64,000 bases of DNA from Candidatus Peregrinibacteria bacterium CG10_big_fil_rev_8_21_14_0_10_55_24 (GTDB lineage Bacteria > Patescibacteriota > Gracilibacteria > Peribacterales > Peribacteraceae), in contig PFDV01000005.1 of assembly GCA_002772745.1 (NCBI GenBank), forward strand, positions 259,371 to 323,370, in the 5' to 3' direction. Of the stretch, positions 50,165 to 58,917 are shown piece after piece (within the stretch, counting starts at the first letter, position 1; each line of letters opens with the position of its first letter). A model generated the notes under the pieces. That model did no database searches. It worked only from the letters and a program-made list of their open reading frames with translations, and had not been told where the DNA came from. The position numbers and the translations under genes are program-made.

Positions 50165-51457
50165 TCAGTAGCTCTCTTCCATGATGTCCGGATTTTTCTC
50201 TCCGTAGATCTCAATAGCGGTACTCAAAATTTTCGCAATTTCCGCCCTGTTCATCGGATCGTCGGGTCGAAATGTCGGCGCGGTACCGGAGCTATCTCCG
50301 GAAACCAATCCATCGGTAGCTGCAGTTTCGATGGCGTCGGCGTACAGCGTATCGAAGTTCACATCGCTGAAGAGCGTTCCCTTGGTCCACATTCGCGGAA
50401 TGTCTAAGGCCTGTAAGATGGTAGTGACCACTTCGGCGCGTGACGCATTGCGGTTGGGGTCCAAACGCGAGTTGCGGAAGACAAGCCATCCGCGCACTTC
50501 CGCAGATGCAAAGAAGGCCTCGGCCCATGTGCTCTGGGATTGCGTGTTTTTGGCGCCAACGTGAATCTTCGTCTCGTCAGTACCTGAGAGGCGATGTGCA
50601 ATCTTCGCGAGCTGTGCGATGCTGATGTTGTCCTCTGGGCCGTACTTGCCGGTCGGGACGCCGTCACTATCACGGTATCCCGTGACGATGCCGGTCTTGA
50701 GAGCCGTGTGCACGTACGGGGCGAACCATGTGGCGATGGGGACGTCTGTAAAGACGACGGTTTCTCCATCGATGATGGCATTGACGTATTGAAGATTCTT
50801 CGTCTGCTCTTGCTGGACCGGGACATCTTCCAATCCCTCGCATGCGATGGTGATCGAAAGCGTGACGCGGCCATCTTTTACAAGTCTTTGTGAGAGGGGA
50901 CGTGGCGCGACGCATCCTTCAATGGGATCGAATGTTACGGAGTAGAGCCCTTCGGGAACTCCTTGGTACGATTGCGGGGTCGTTCCCTTCACTTCGGATT
51001 CGTTGGGTCCCTTGAGGGTGTAGCCAAGCCCCAGTGGCTGGCTGGTTACAGAAACAGTGCCGACTCGAGTGAAGACGTACGTGACTGTAATGGTGATTGC
51101 ATCTCCAGATGACAGTGTAAATGTGGCTTGCGGATGATCGTTCTCCTGAACGGTTGTTCCGTTGATGGTCACACTCGTATGGGCGATGGCACCTTCTGGA
51201 GGATCGACGAGGAGCGTGTAGTTCCCCGACTTGGCGTTTTCAATCTCCAATGAGGCATGCGCGTAGCTCTGTTGCAGGTTGTTGGGCTTGAGGAGCGTCC
51301 ATTCGCCGTAAACTCCCTCTAACGGCGATTCCTGTACCACGGTAATTGTTCCGAACCCCACAGTGGGCACGGTGTCTCCTGTGGCTGCGAGAAGGGGAAT
51401 CCCCCGTATCAAGAGAAAGAGGGCAGAACCCAGGAGCACGATGCGGGTAGAACGCAT
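50165..51457 (-). CDS. SLH-domain surface protein sharing an ectodomain with its neighbour
   Basis: A signal peptide (MRSTRIVLLGSALFLLIRGIPLLAATG) leads to a two-part beta-rich module: a GEWTLLKP...GNYTLLVDPPEGA half and a GTVSVTSQPLGLGYTLKG...GLYSVTFDPIEGCVAP half. Then come three SLH repeats (FTDVPIATWFAPYVHTALKTGIVTGY..., TWAEAFFASAEVRGWLVF..., FSDVNFDTLYADAIETAATDGLVSGD... with FRPDDPMNRAEIAKIL). SLH domains bind pyruvylated wall polymer, which csaB could make. The start at 51457 (430 aa) fits the signal peptide; the frame is open further upstream. The role of the module is unknown. Confidence 0.85.
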   Translation of the reverse strand: MRSTRIVLLGSALFLLIRGIPLLAATGDTVPTVGFGTITVVQESPLEGVYGEWTLLKPNNLQQSYAHASLEIENAKSGNYTLLVDPPEGAIAHTSVTINGTTVQENDHPQATFTLSSGDAITITVTYVFTRVGTVSVTSQPLGLGYTLKGPNESEVKGTTPQSYQGVPEGLYSVTFDPIEGCVAPRPLSQRLVKDGRVTLSITIACEGLEDVPVQQEQTKNLQYVNAIIDGETVVFTDVPIATWFAPYVHTALKTGIVTGYRDSDGVPTGKYGPEDNISIAQLAKIAHRLSGTDETKIHVGAKNTQSQSTWAEAFFASAEVRGWLVFRNSRLDPNRNASRAEVVTTILQALDIPRMWTKGTLFSDVNFDTLYADAIETAATDGLVSGDSSGTAPTFRPDDPMNRAEIAKILSTAIEIYGEKNPDIMEESY

Positions 51458-51613
51458 AAGTTCAGGGGGAACGAAGAGCTGCGCTGACGCGCTGGAGAGC
51501 TCGGGTATTCTCGTCTCTTCTCCTGGTGATTGCAATGCAGAGCTCTCCATCCGTCGAAGCAGCGCACACGGTGTGTGCACTGCCAGGACGGAACCCTTCC
51601 CCGTACGTATTCT

Positions 51614-52786
51614 TCAGGATACTGGTAAAAGTGCTACGGCGTATTTTCGGCGGATCGTTGTTGCGATGAGGAGTGTAATTGCACTGATGAGCGCGCCAAG
51701 CAGGAGATCTGATGTCTTTCCCGTTTGAGGGAGGAGAACGATGCCAACGGTCTGTGTGAGTTCCTGGTCCGTTGCGCCATCTTCCACGAGTCCTTCCGCG
51801 GAAGCTCGTGCGGTTACGGAAATGCGATCTCCGGGCTGCAGAGTGCTATTGGCATGGGCAGCGAAGGTCGTAGTCCAGGTTTGCGTTGCGTAGATGAAAG
51901 GGATATCCCAGACGATCATGGAGTCTCCGATGAGGGTGCCGCTGTCGGCGATGTCCGATACGGAGATTTGGTTGGGATCAAAGTGGATGGAGATCTGTGC
52001 ATCGTTCACAGAGCGCCTCCCCTCGTTCGTTGCGCTGAGCGTAAAGCGTGTCACGCCTTCAGGCAGCATTTCTTGCGTGTTGGTAGTCAGATGTAGGGCC
52101 AATCGTTCCTCTACAGGATTTTCTGGAACTTGTGGTGTTGTGGGTACGGGTGCCGGGAACGTGCAGCGATAGACTCCTAGAAATGTGATTTCTTGGTTGG
52201 GCTCCAGCAGGCGGCGTTGATTGTGGGGCGTCTGGCATCCATCCTTTGTGGCAAATGTTGCCGTGTAGTAGAGAGGAGGAACACTCTTGAACTCTGCCGG
52301 TGTCACACCGGAGAAACTCACCGTGTCCGATCCTTTCAGCACGAAAGCCTGTCCTGCAGGGTCGCTCTCGACGCTGATGGTTCCGAAGAATCGGTACGTA
52401 ATCACCACGCGATGATCTGCGAGACTCTTCACAACAAACGTCAGATGTGTACCATCGACGGAATCCACAACCTCGCGTCCACGGTACACAACGATCGTTG
52501 CGTAGGAACGGCGCGGGGCCTGCACGGTCAATGCATATGAGCCTGTTTCAATTGGGCTGACGGTGACGCTCGATTCTCCTCGGGAGTCCGTCTTCGTTTT
52601 CCCCGATGGCGTTACGAGTACCCATGTTCCCATTTGTCGCGTTGCGCTCACCTGTTCGATGTGTAGCGATCCTACGCTCTGTGCCTCAGCCGAGTTCGCG
52701 ATGAGGAGCAGCCCGATGATGGCGCTGCTCATGACAATGGTGGCCGAGACGAGAAAAGCGCGAAGCTCTTGCATAGGAGTGTGCAT
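51614..52786 (-). CDS. LPQTG surface protein with the same ectodomain
   Basis: An N-terminal signal segment (FLVSATIVMSSAIIGLLLIANSAEAQS) is followed by the same two-part module as the SLH protein downstream (GTWVLVTPSGKTK...GSYALTVQAP, then GTISVESDPAGQAFVLKG...GVTPAEFKSVPPLYYTATFATKDGCQTP). A DUF11-like beta domain (RLALHLTTNTQEMLPEGVTRFTLSATNEG) and a sortase signal follow: LPQTGKTSDLLLGALIS, hydrophobic span, RRK. 390 aa. ATG 52786 is preferred over a TTG one codon earlier. Expected to be wall-linked. Confidence 0.85.
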   Translation of the reverse strand: MHTPMQELRAFLVSATIVMSSAIIGLLLIANSAEAQSVGSLHIEQVSATRQMGTWVLVTPSGKTKTDSRGESSVTVSPIETGSYALTVQAPRRSYATIVVYRGREVVDSVDGTHLTFVVKSLADHRVVITYRFFGTISVESDPAGQAFVLKGSDTVSFSGVTPAEFKSVPPLYYTATFATKDGCQTPHNQRRLLEPNQEITFLGVYRCTFPAPVPTTPQVPENPVEERLALHLTTNTQEMLPEGVTRFTLSATNEGRRSVNDAQISIHFDPNQISVSDIADSGTLIGDSMIVWDIPFIYATQTWTTTFAAHANSTLQPGDRISVTARASAEGLVEDGATDQELTQTVGIVLLPQTGKTSDLLLGALISAITLLIATTIRRKYAVALLPVS

Positions 52787-52798
52787 CAAAAGGAGAAC

Positions 52799-52827
52799 AT
52801 TTAATCATTAAAATATATATTTGTCAA
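52799..52827 (-). promoter_or_regulatory. promoter of the LPQTG protein gene
   Basis: On the minus strand, -35 TTGACA (52822-52827), 17-base very AT-rich spacer, -10 TTAAAT (52799-52804), ATG 12 bases later. Confidence 0.6.
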
Positions 52828-52854
52828 CTACTAGTTTATGGCTTCAATAAGCAA

Positions 52855-55323
52855 TTATGCGAAAATTTGCCTATGAATATCAAAAATCTTCTCCTGGATG
52901 AGCTTCTCGGTGTCCCTGCAGAGCACCAGGGTGGGGTCACTCTGTGTCTGCCCGATGACATGCACGGTGACGCCGAACTCGCTGGAGAGTGACTCGATCG
53001 TTTCACGGTCTTCTGGTGCGACTTCAAGTACGAATCCTCCGGTTTCACTAAAGAGTATTGTGTCTGAACGTAATGAGGATTCGAGTCGTCCGATATCCAC
53101 CGTCATACCGATGGTTCCTCCGCACTTGCGCTGGGGGAGTGTCATCTCGAGGAGGGTAAGGAGTAATCCTCCGTCACTGATGTCATGACATGCGCGCGCG
53201 AATCCACGTTCAATGAGTGTCGTGACGAGTTTTATTTCCCGCGATGCCTGCGCAAGGTCCGGTGACGGGGCTGCAAAACCCAGCAAGCTGTCCTGCGGCA
53301 GCCGTGCCATGCGCTCAAGGATCTCGTAGTACGCCGACCCTCCGCATTCATCACGGCGTTCGCCGATGAGGAGGAGGAGGGAATCGATGTTCTTCAGTTG
53401 CTGTGTGATAGCCTTCCGTGCATCGGGGAGCACGCCTACGCAGCAGACAATTGCCGTTGGATCGATGGCGCTCCCATCAGGTTTCCCGTTGTAGAAGCTC
53501 ACGTTCCCGGAGATGACGGGAACCCCTTCGTCAAGGAGATGCACTCCACGAGCGGCATCGGCGATACCGCGAACGCCCTCGGAAAATTGCCAAAGTTGCT
53601 CTGGGATTTCCGGGTTTCCATAATTAAGGCAATCAGTGAGGGCTCTGGGGATGGCGCCGACGGCGGCAACGTTGCGCATGGATTCCACAGCGGCATTGAG
53701 TCCTTGCAGGTACGGATTGATCCTGCCGTAGCGTCCCTTACCGTCGCCTGCGACAGCGACGCCGGTCCACCGTTCCTCTTCCGAGATTTTCCACCCCGGG
53801 TGCGTGCCGACATGAACGTAACTTGCCAAGTCTAGTAGGGGAGCGAATACAGCAGCATCGGCTTCGCCGGGCTCGATGATGGTGTTGCCAATCACGTTCT
53901 TATCGTAGTGTCGGATGATGCCGTCATGCGTACAATGATTGGGGTCTGCAAGTATGGTGTAGAGAACCTCTCTGAGCGTCGTTTCGTACGGGCCGTTTTC
54001 CGTATCCACACGCAAGGTTGCTCCCTCAAAAGAGAAGGTCGGTTCCGGAAGGTTTTGCTGTTTGAGCGGAGCGGTAGGCCGCGTGTACGAGAGGCCGCAG
54101 GTGATGTCGCGCGCTTTTGCCTCGCAGACGACGGTTCCGTGGTAGCGCAGGCGGAACAGTCCGTCTGCTGTTACCTTACCCACGTGACTCGCTCGTGCAT
54201 TCTTCGCAACAGACGGGAGATTCCAGTCTTCGTTGTAGTGAGTCAGGATGTGATCGGTGAGATCGGGGTGGCAGATCCAGCAGAACCGTTCCTGGGTTTC
54301 CGCACAGGCGATCACCTCTGGCGGGAGGTCGGCAATGGAAACATGCACACGGCTGAGATCGAGCTCTGCACCGAATCCGCGCTCAGCAACTTGCTCGACG
54401 CTCGAGCACACCACGCCTCCGGCCCCTAGATCCTTAAAGCTCACCTGGCGGAGGTGTCCCTGTGCAGCCAGCCAGTCGAAGAGCGCATACGTGGAGGCGA
54501 GCAGGTGACGTTCCAGGAAAGGATTGGGTTCCTGCACGGCTCCCGTGTTTTGTTCCTTCTTTTCTTCCTCCATAGAGGCACTGGCAAATGAGGCTCCTCC
54601 AAAGCCGCTCCTATCCGTGGGTTTACCCACGATGATGATGTCGTAGCCGACGTTGCCGGCCTCCTCGGGGACAGAGCTGTGGATAATTTCATCTTCGCGC
54701 ACGATGCCCAGTGCCACGGCGTTCACCAGACAGTTGCTGTTGTAGGTGCTGTCGTATACCGTGTCTCCACCCAGATTGGGGATGCCCAGAGGATTGCCGT
54801 ATCCCGCTATGCCGCGAGCAACCTCCGTGGCAATGGTGCAACTCTCCTCGGTCTTCTGGTCTCCTAAACGCAGCATGTCCATGCATCCCACGACACGGGC
54901 TCCCATGCACACAACATCGCGCACTACACCTCCTACTCCCGTTGCCGCGCCTTCGTACGGGACAATCTGCGAGGGGTGGTTGTGGGATTCGTGGCTGATG
55001 ACGAGTCCCCAGCGTTTACCGGTAGGCCCATCTGTGATGGCAACGATGCCGCTGTCTTCCCCCGGACCCAGGATGACATGCTTCCCTTGCGTCGGTAACC
55101 CTTTCAGAAATCGGCCGGAGGATTTGTAGCTGCAGTGTTCCGAACCCTGGATACCCCAAATAACGGCTTCAACAAGCGTAGGATCGCGTTGAAGCATTTT
55201 TCCCGTGGTGCGTGCTTCTTCCACAGTGAGCCCGATGTGGTGTTCCTTGAGGAGCGCTCTCACCTCGTTGTCGCTGAGGGTGGAGAAGGGGAGTGTTGTT
55301 GGAGTGTGAGAGCTCTCTGCCAT
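52855..55323 (-). CDS. purL: phosphoribosylformylglycinamidine synthase, PurL subunit
   Basis: PurL makes FGAM from FGAR, ATP and glutamine (with PurS/PurQ partners) in purine synthesis. Motifs: EAVIWGIQGSEHCSYKSS, the HESHNHPSQIVPYEGAATGVGGVVRD block, GIPNLGGDTVYD, the SFKDLGAGGVVCS loop, NYGNPEIPEQLWQF and ACHDISDGGLLLTLLEM. 822 aa is longer than typical small PurL because of internal loops. CATAAT ends eight bases before the ATG. No other pur gene is nearby. A purine-synthesis gene is notable in a reduced genome. Confidence 0.95.
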   Translation of the reverse strand: MAESSHTPTTLPFSTLSDNEVRALLKEHHIGLTVEEARTTGKMLQRDPTLVEAVIWGIQGSEHCSYKSSGRFLKGLPTQGKHVILGPGEDSGIVAITDGPTGKRWGLVISHESHNHPSQIVPYEGAATGVGGVVRDVVCMGARVVGCMDMLRLGDQKTEESCTIATEVARGIAGYGNPLGIPNLGGDTVYDSTYNSNCLVNAVALGIVREDEIIHSSVPEEAGNVGYDIIIVGKPTDRSGFGGASFASASMEEEKKEQNTGAVQEPNPFLERHLLASTYALFDWLAAQGHLRQVSFKDLGAGGVVCSSVEQVAERGFGAELDLSRVHVSIADLPPEVIACAETQERFCWICHPDLTDHILTHYNEDWNLPSVAKNARASHVGKVTADGLFRLRYHGTVVCEAKARDITCGLSYTRPTAPLKQQNLPEPTFSFEGATLRVDTENGPYETTLREVLYTILADPNHCTHDGIIRHYDKNVIGNTIIEPGEADAAVFAPLLDLASYVHVGTHPGWKISEEERWTGVAVAGDGKGRYGRINPYLQGLNAAVESMRNVAAVGAIPRALTDCLNYGNPEIPEQLWQFSEGVRGIADAARGVHLLDEGVPVISGNVSFYNGKPDGSAIDPTAIVCCVGVLPDARKAITQQLKNIDSLLLLIGERRDECGGSAYYEILERMARLPQDSLLGFAAPSPDLAQASREIKLVTTLIERGFARACHDISDGGLLLTLLEMTLPQRKCGGTIGMTVDIGRLESSLRSDTILFSETGGFVLEVAPEDRETIESLSSEFGVTVHVIGQTQSDPTLVLCRDTEKLIQEKIFDIHRQIFA

Positions 55324-55389
55324 GCACAGTGATTATGCAGCAGGGAGGTCTCTACGCAAAGCGGGAACTCGCCAGCTTTTCCCTCAAGG

Positions 55390-55578
55390 TTATTCATCTT
55401 CCTCAGTTCCCTTGAATACGTTTGAGTACCGATGTGCAAAATCCATCGTTTCATTCCCACCGACGGTCGAGTCGGCTCTATCCCAATCGTGAGGAGAGGC
55501 AGTGTTCACTCTGCGGTTGAGAGGTTGTTGTCCGGCACCGAGAGATTCTTCGTCGAGCATTGTGTCATGGATACTCAT
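55390..55578 (-). CDS. small hypothetical protein, 62 aa
   Basis: A polar, probably disordered peptide (MSIHDTMLDEESLGAGQQPLNRRVN..., ending FKGTEEDE). No motif. It is the only reading frame of note between purL and murJ, and its codon pattern is plausible but not strong. Treat as tentative. Confidence 0.4.
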   Translation of the reverse strand: MSIHDTMLDEESLGAGQQPLNRRVNTASPHDWDRADSTVGGNETMDFAHRYSNVFKGTEEDE

Positions 55579-55702
55579 AAGTGAGGTGGTAGAGGTATTT
55601 ATCTTGAGACTACCCTTCTACGAGATGATGGCAAGGGAGATCATAGGCCCTTTGTTTTCGCCTAAGGATTCCGTTTTTTCTCTCTTCTGCTAGCATCTTC
55701 CC

Positions 55703-57037
55703 ATGCGACTTGCCCTCCCGTCGGTTCTCGGACAGCAACGTCTCCTCGGTGGGGCTGCGGTACTCGCAGTGCTGCAGCTGAGCGCATCCGTTGTCGGTCT
55801 TGTACGTGACAATGTGCTGGCGGCGACATTCCCCGGTCTGGGTGTCGTCGACGTCTACATCGCTGCGTTTCGGCCGAGTGATCTCTTGTTCCAGATCCTC
55901 GTTATGTCTGCGTTTTCGGTGGCGCTTGTTCCGCTGCTGGCGCAGTACCTTTCTCGTGGAAACAGACCGGAGATGGCCAGACTCTTAAGCGCCGTATTCG
56001 CGGTCGGGGCACTCGTCTTCGGTGTACTCGCACTCCTTCTGGCTCTCCTCTTCCCGTGGGTTGCGCCGTTCCTCACGCGGTTCGAAGGGGAGCAGCTTGC
56101 GCTCTACATAGCGTTCGGTCGCCTGGCACTCCTCACGAACTTCCTCTTCGTCTTCGGAAATGCCTACGGGCAGTACTTGATCACGATCCAGCGCTACTGG
56201 GTGTATGGCATTACGCCGGTTCTCTACACCGTCGGCACGATTGTTGGGACGCTCTTCCTCACTCCCATTATCGGTCCCTATGGTCCGATTACAGGGACTC
56301 TTCTTGGTGCCGTGGTGTATGTTCTTTTGCGCTTCGTTGCGGTGCACAGGGCAGGATACAGTCCTTGTGCACTGTTTTGGCATCATGATCTTACCGAGAT
56401 GGGTTGGCTCATGCTTCCACGAATGCTCGCGCTGGGTGCACTGCAGTTGGAACTTCTCCTCTTCGATACCGTTGCCTCGGGGCTCTCCACGGGGTCGGTG
56501 ACCATCAACGCCTACGCGCGCAACTTCCAGTCCGTCGCCGTGGGGGTCATCGGCATCGCGCTGGCGCAATCGTCCTTCTCACTCCTCGCGCAAGCGGCTG
56601 CTCGCCGCGAAGAGCAGCGCTTCTGGATCTACCTAAAGAAGGGGATCTCCTTACTCCTCATCCTCACGGTTCCCAGCGCGGTTGCCCTTGTGCTTCTGGC
56701 GCCGGTTGCCGCGTGGCTCGTCCACCTCTCTCACGTACTCTCCGTGTTTGCGGTCTCCCTCACGCTCTATGCCGTGAGCATCCCCTTCGAGAGTGTCAAT
56801 CATCTGCTCCTTCGTTCCTTCTATGCGCTCAAGAGGACGGTGGCCCCTGCCATTTTCAGCGTTCTCAACGGGGCTGTCGCGATCCTCGTCGCATGGTTTG
56901 CCTCGCCCATCTACGGTGTCTATGCGCTGGCGCTCGGGTTTACAGCCGGTCAAATAGTGCAGCTTGCGGGGCTCGCGCTCCTCCTCCCATCGCGTGTGCG
57001 TGCGCTCAAGCAGGGTGAGGCTACTTCTCAATCTTAA
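55703..57037 (+). CDS. murJ: lipid II flippase MurJ (MviN family)
   Basis: MurJ flips lipid II across the membrane for peptidoglycan assembly. The protein has about twelve hydrophobic helices and family patterns such as VGLVRDNVLAATFPGLGVVDVYIAAFRPSDLLFQILVMSAFSVALVPLLAQYL and SVNHLLLRSFYALKRTVAPAIFS. At 444 aa it is shorter than the ~510-aa E. coli protein, consistent with loss of the last helices. TAGCAT ends six bases before the ATG. Its 3' end overlaps the acylphosphatase gene by 17 bases. Confidence 0.92.
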   Translation: MRLALPSVLGQQRLLGGAAVLAVLQLSASVVGLVRDNVLAATFPGLGVVDVYIAAFRPSDLLFQILVMSAFSVALVPLLAQYLSRGNRPEMARLLSAVFAVGALVFGVLALLLALLFPWVAPFLTRFEGEQLALYIAFGRLALLTNFLFVFGNAYGQYLITIQRYWVYGITPVLYTVGTIVGTLFLTPIIGPYGPITGTLLGAVVYVLLRFVAVHRAGYSPCALFWHHDLTEMGWLMLPRMLALGALQLELLLFDTVASGLSTGSVTINAYARNFQSVAVGVIGIALAQSSFSLLAQAAARREEQRFWIYLKKGISLLLILTVPSAVALVLLAPVAAWLVHLSHVLSVFAVSLTLYAVSIPFESVNHLLLRSFYALKRTVAPAIFSVLNGAVAILVAWFASPIYGVYALALGFTAGQIVQLAGLALLLPSRVRALKQGEATSQS

Positions 57038-57290
57038 AACTGCGCAACCCCTCTTCGGCGATGTCCGCAGTTTTCACCTTGTCCACATGTGCTGCGGGAG
57101 GACCCTGCCAGCACCACTCAATGAAGCGTTCCACGGCGTGCTCCGGCCCCTCTGCAACAACAGCAACAGTGCCATCGGGCTCATTGCGGATCCATCCTCC
57201 AACGCCAAGCTCCTGTGCTTTGAGTTGCGCGTTTGCGCGGAAGAAGACCCCCTGAACGTGACCGGTGATGGTGAGACGCTTGGCTGGCAT
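57021..57290 (-). CDS. acylphosphatase
   Basis: Acylphosphatases hydrolyse carboxyl-phosphate bonds. RLTITGHVQGVFFRANAQLKAQELGVGGWIRNEPDGTVAVVAEG contains the phosphate-binding loop with the catalytic arginine (FFRA) and the catalytic asparagine (IRNEPDG). 89 aa is the normal length. TACACT ends 11 bases before the ATG. It overlaps the end of murJ. Confidence 0.95.
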   Translation of the reverse strand: MPAKRLTITGHVQGVFFRANAQLKAQELGVGGWIRNEPDGTVAVVAEGPEHAVERFIEWCWQGPPAAHVDKVKTADIAEEGLRSFKIEK

Positions 57291-57314
57291 GGCTCGTGAG
57301 CAGTGTACACCGGC

Positions 57315-57860
57315 TTACTTCTTCTTCACCTGGGTGAAGTCGAGTTCCACCGGCGTCTCGCGATCGAAGATCAAGACCATTACGGTGAGTTTGCCTTTGT
57401 TCACGTCTACGGCATCCACCGTGCCTTCATAGTTCTTAAACGGTCCGTCAATGATCACCACCAGGTCGCCGACCTGGAACTCGCTCTTGAACTTGGCTTC
57501 CTGCTCGCCGACACGCCGCTCAATGACGCCGAACTCCTCGGGGGTGACGGGAACGGGGATATTCCCCGAGCCCACGAAGCCGGTGACGTTGGGTGTGTTG
57601 CGCACCAGGTACCAGCTCTCGTCAGTGACGATCATGTCCACCAACACGTAGCCGGGGAAGAGCTTCTTCTCCTCCTCGACAGGCTCACCCTTCTTAAAGG
57701 TGAGCTGCTTTTCCTTGGGCACCTCGACGGCGAAGATGAAGTCATGCATGCCGAAGCTCTCCACGCGTTGCACCAGCGCTTCCTTGACGCTGTCTTCATA
57801 CCCCGCGTATGTGTGAATGACGTACCAATTACGTCCGGCATTGGGGTCCTGCTTGCCCAT
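57315..57860 (-). CDS. nusG: transcription termination/antitermination factor NusG
   Basis: NusG binds RNA polymerase and couples transcription to Rho or ribosomes. The NGN domain begins RNWYVIHTYAGYEDSVKEAL and includes KLFPGYVLVDMIVTDESWYLVRNTPNVTGFVG; the C-terminal KOW domain reads FQVGDLVVIIDGPFKNYEGTVDAVD. 181 aa. The start at 57860 (MGKQDPN) follows the secE stop by four bases, the standard secE-nusG pair. Confidence 0.97.
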   Translation of the reverse strand: MGKQDPNAGRNWYVIHTYAGYEDSVKEALVQRVESFGMHDFIFAVEVPKEKQLTFKKGEPVEEEKKLFPGYVLVDMIVTDESWYLVRNTPNVTGFVGSGNIPVPVTPEEFGVIERRVGEQEAKFKSEFQVGDLVVIIDGPFKNYEGTVDAVDVNKGKLTVMVLIFDRETPVELDFTQVKKK

Positions 57861-57864
57861 GGGA

Positions 57865-58056
57865 TCAGAGAGAGAAAGTGAGGAGAAGCCGAACAACCTC
57901 AGAGAGGCCGAAGTCTACGACGCCGAAGGCGAGCGATGTTACGGCACAGAAAACAATGACGATCAGCGACAACCGCACGGCCTGTTGGCGCGTGGGCCAG
58001 CGAACGCGATGGAGTTCCTCGATAGCTTCGGTGATGTAGGTGGAGATCTGAGGCAT
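57865..58056 (-). CDS. secE: preprotein translocase subunit SecE
   Basis: SecE stabilises SecY. The 63-aa protein has the short amphipathic helix and signature EAIEELHRVRWPTRQQAVRLS followed by one membrane helix, LIVIVFCAVTSLAFGVVDFGL. It is the minimal one-span form, upstream of nusG. The promoter is at 58109-58136. Confidence 0.95.
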   Translation of the reverse strand: MPQISTYITEAIEELHRVRWPTRQQAVRLSLIVIVFCAVTSLAFGVVDFGLSEVVRLLLTFSL

Positions 58057-58079
58057 GAAGAGGTCGCTGGGTTCTTCCT

Positions 58080-58136
58080 AAAAAACCCCTCCCGGGGATA
58101 CAGGGGATAGTGTAGGTGAAAATCGTGCCTGTGCAA
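58080..58136 (-). promoter_or_regulatory. secE-nusG promoter with a terminator-like hairpin at the transcript start
   Basis: -35 TTGCAC (58131-58136), 16-base spacer, -10 TACACT (58109-58114). A few bases into the expected transcript comes CCCC-GGGA-GGGG followed by six T residues (58080-58097). That is a short terminator-like structure ahead of secE; whether it attenuates is unknown. Confidence 0.55.
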
Positions 58137-58186
58137 GCGAAATTCCTGGCAAACAGTGGAAGGAAAAGAGGCCTGTGTTTCGAGGA

Positions 58187-58795
58187 TCAGAGGTCATACG
58201 CGGGGGGCGCAAGGGCGTGGATCTTGTCTATCGGTAACGCAACGAACCAGACCTTTCCCTTGATCGCGTCTTCATCGACATAGGGTGAAGGGCTGAAGCT
58301 CCTCGAATCCAGGCTTCCCTGGCGGTTATCACCCATCAGGAAGTAGTGCCCCTCCGGTACGAAGTAACGAATCTCATCCGTATTGCCTCCGCTGGGCGGT
58401 TGCTGGTAGGTGCGCCCCTGGTTTGTTGCGTTGAGGTAGGGCTCGAACAGCTCAAATTCCTCGTCGCTTCCCGCCGGTTGCAGGTACACTTTTCCGTCAC
58501 GCAGGCTGATCGTGTCTTCTGGGATACCAATCACGCGTTTCACGTAGTGCTTACTGGGGTTGTTGGGAGGCCGGAATACGACGACATCCCCGCGGTCGGG
58601 TTTGCCGATATGGTACGCGAGTTTGTTGATAATGATGTATTCACGATCTTCGAGTGTGTCCACCATAGAGCTCCCCTCCACTTCGAAGGGTGAGACGAGG
58701 AAAGTCCGTATCATTGCGACGATCGCCACGATAATGACGATGTTGAGGAGGACATCGAGGAGGTGGAACCAAACGCTGGTTTTTCGCAGATTCAT
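58187..58795 (-). CDS. lepB: signal peptidase I
   Basis: Type I signal peptidase removes signal peptides after export. An N-terminal membrane helix (LLDVLLNIVIIVAIVAMIRTFLV) precedes the catalytic serine in PFEVEGSSMVDTL and the lysine region HYVKRVIGIPEDTI; box D/E is GHYFLMGDNRQGSLDSR. 202 aa. The start at 58795 (MNLRKTS) is set by TAGGCT ending seven bases upstream. It would process the surface proteins encoded nearby. Confidence 0.95.
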   Translation of the reverse strand: MNLRKTSVWFHLLDVLLNIVIIVAIVAMIRTFLVSPFEVEGSSMVDTLEDREYIIINKLAYHIGKPDRGDVVVFRPPNNPSKHYVKRVIGIPEDTISLRDGKVYLQPAGSDEEFELFEPYLNATNQGRTYQQPPSGGNTDEIRYFVPEGHYFLMGDNRQGSLDSRSFSPSPYVDEDAIKGKVWFVALPIDKIHALAPPAYDL

Positions 58796-58917
58796 CCCTA
58801 CCAGCCTAGCGCAGGAGCGGCCGGTGATCCAGCCACTTGCACCGGTTTTGGCAGAGTATCCGCCTTTAGAGGATCGTCTTTGGTGTTCTTCGGTCATTGG
58901 CGGTAGAATCCCCTGTG

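Noticed and set aside
58691..58701. GAGGAAAGTCC, resembling a conserved block of bacterial RNase P RNA
   Set aside because: It lies inside the lepB coding region on the opposite strand, and no surrounding RNase P helices are visible.
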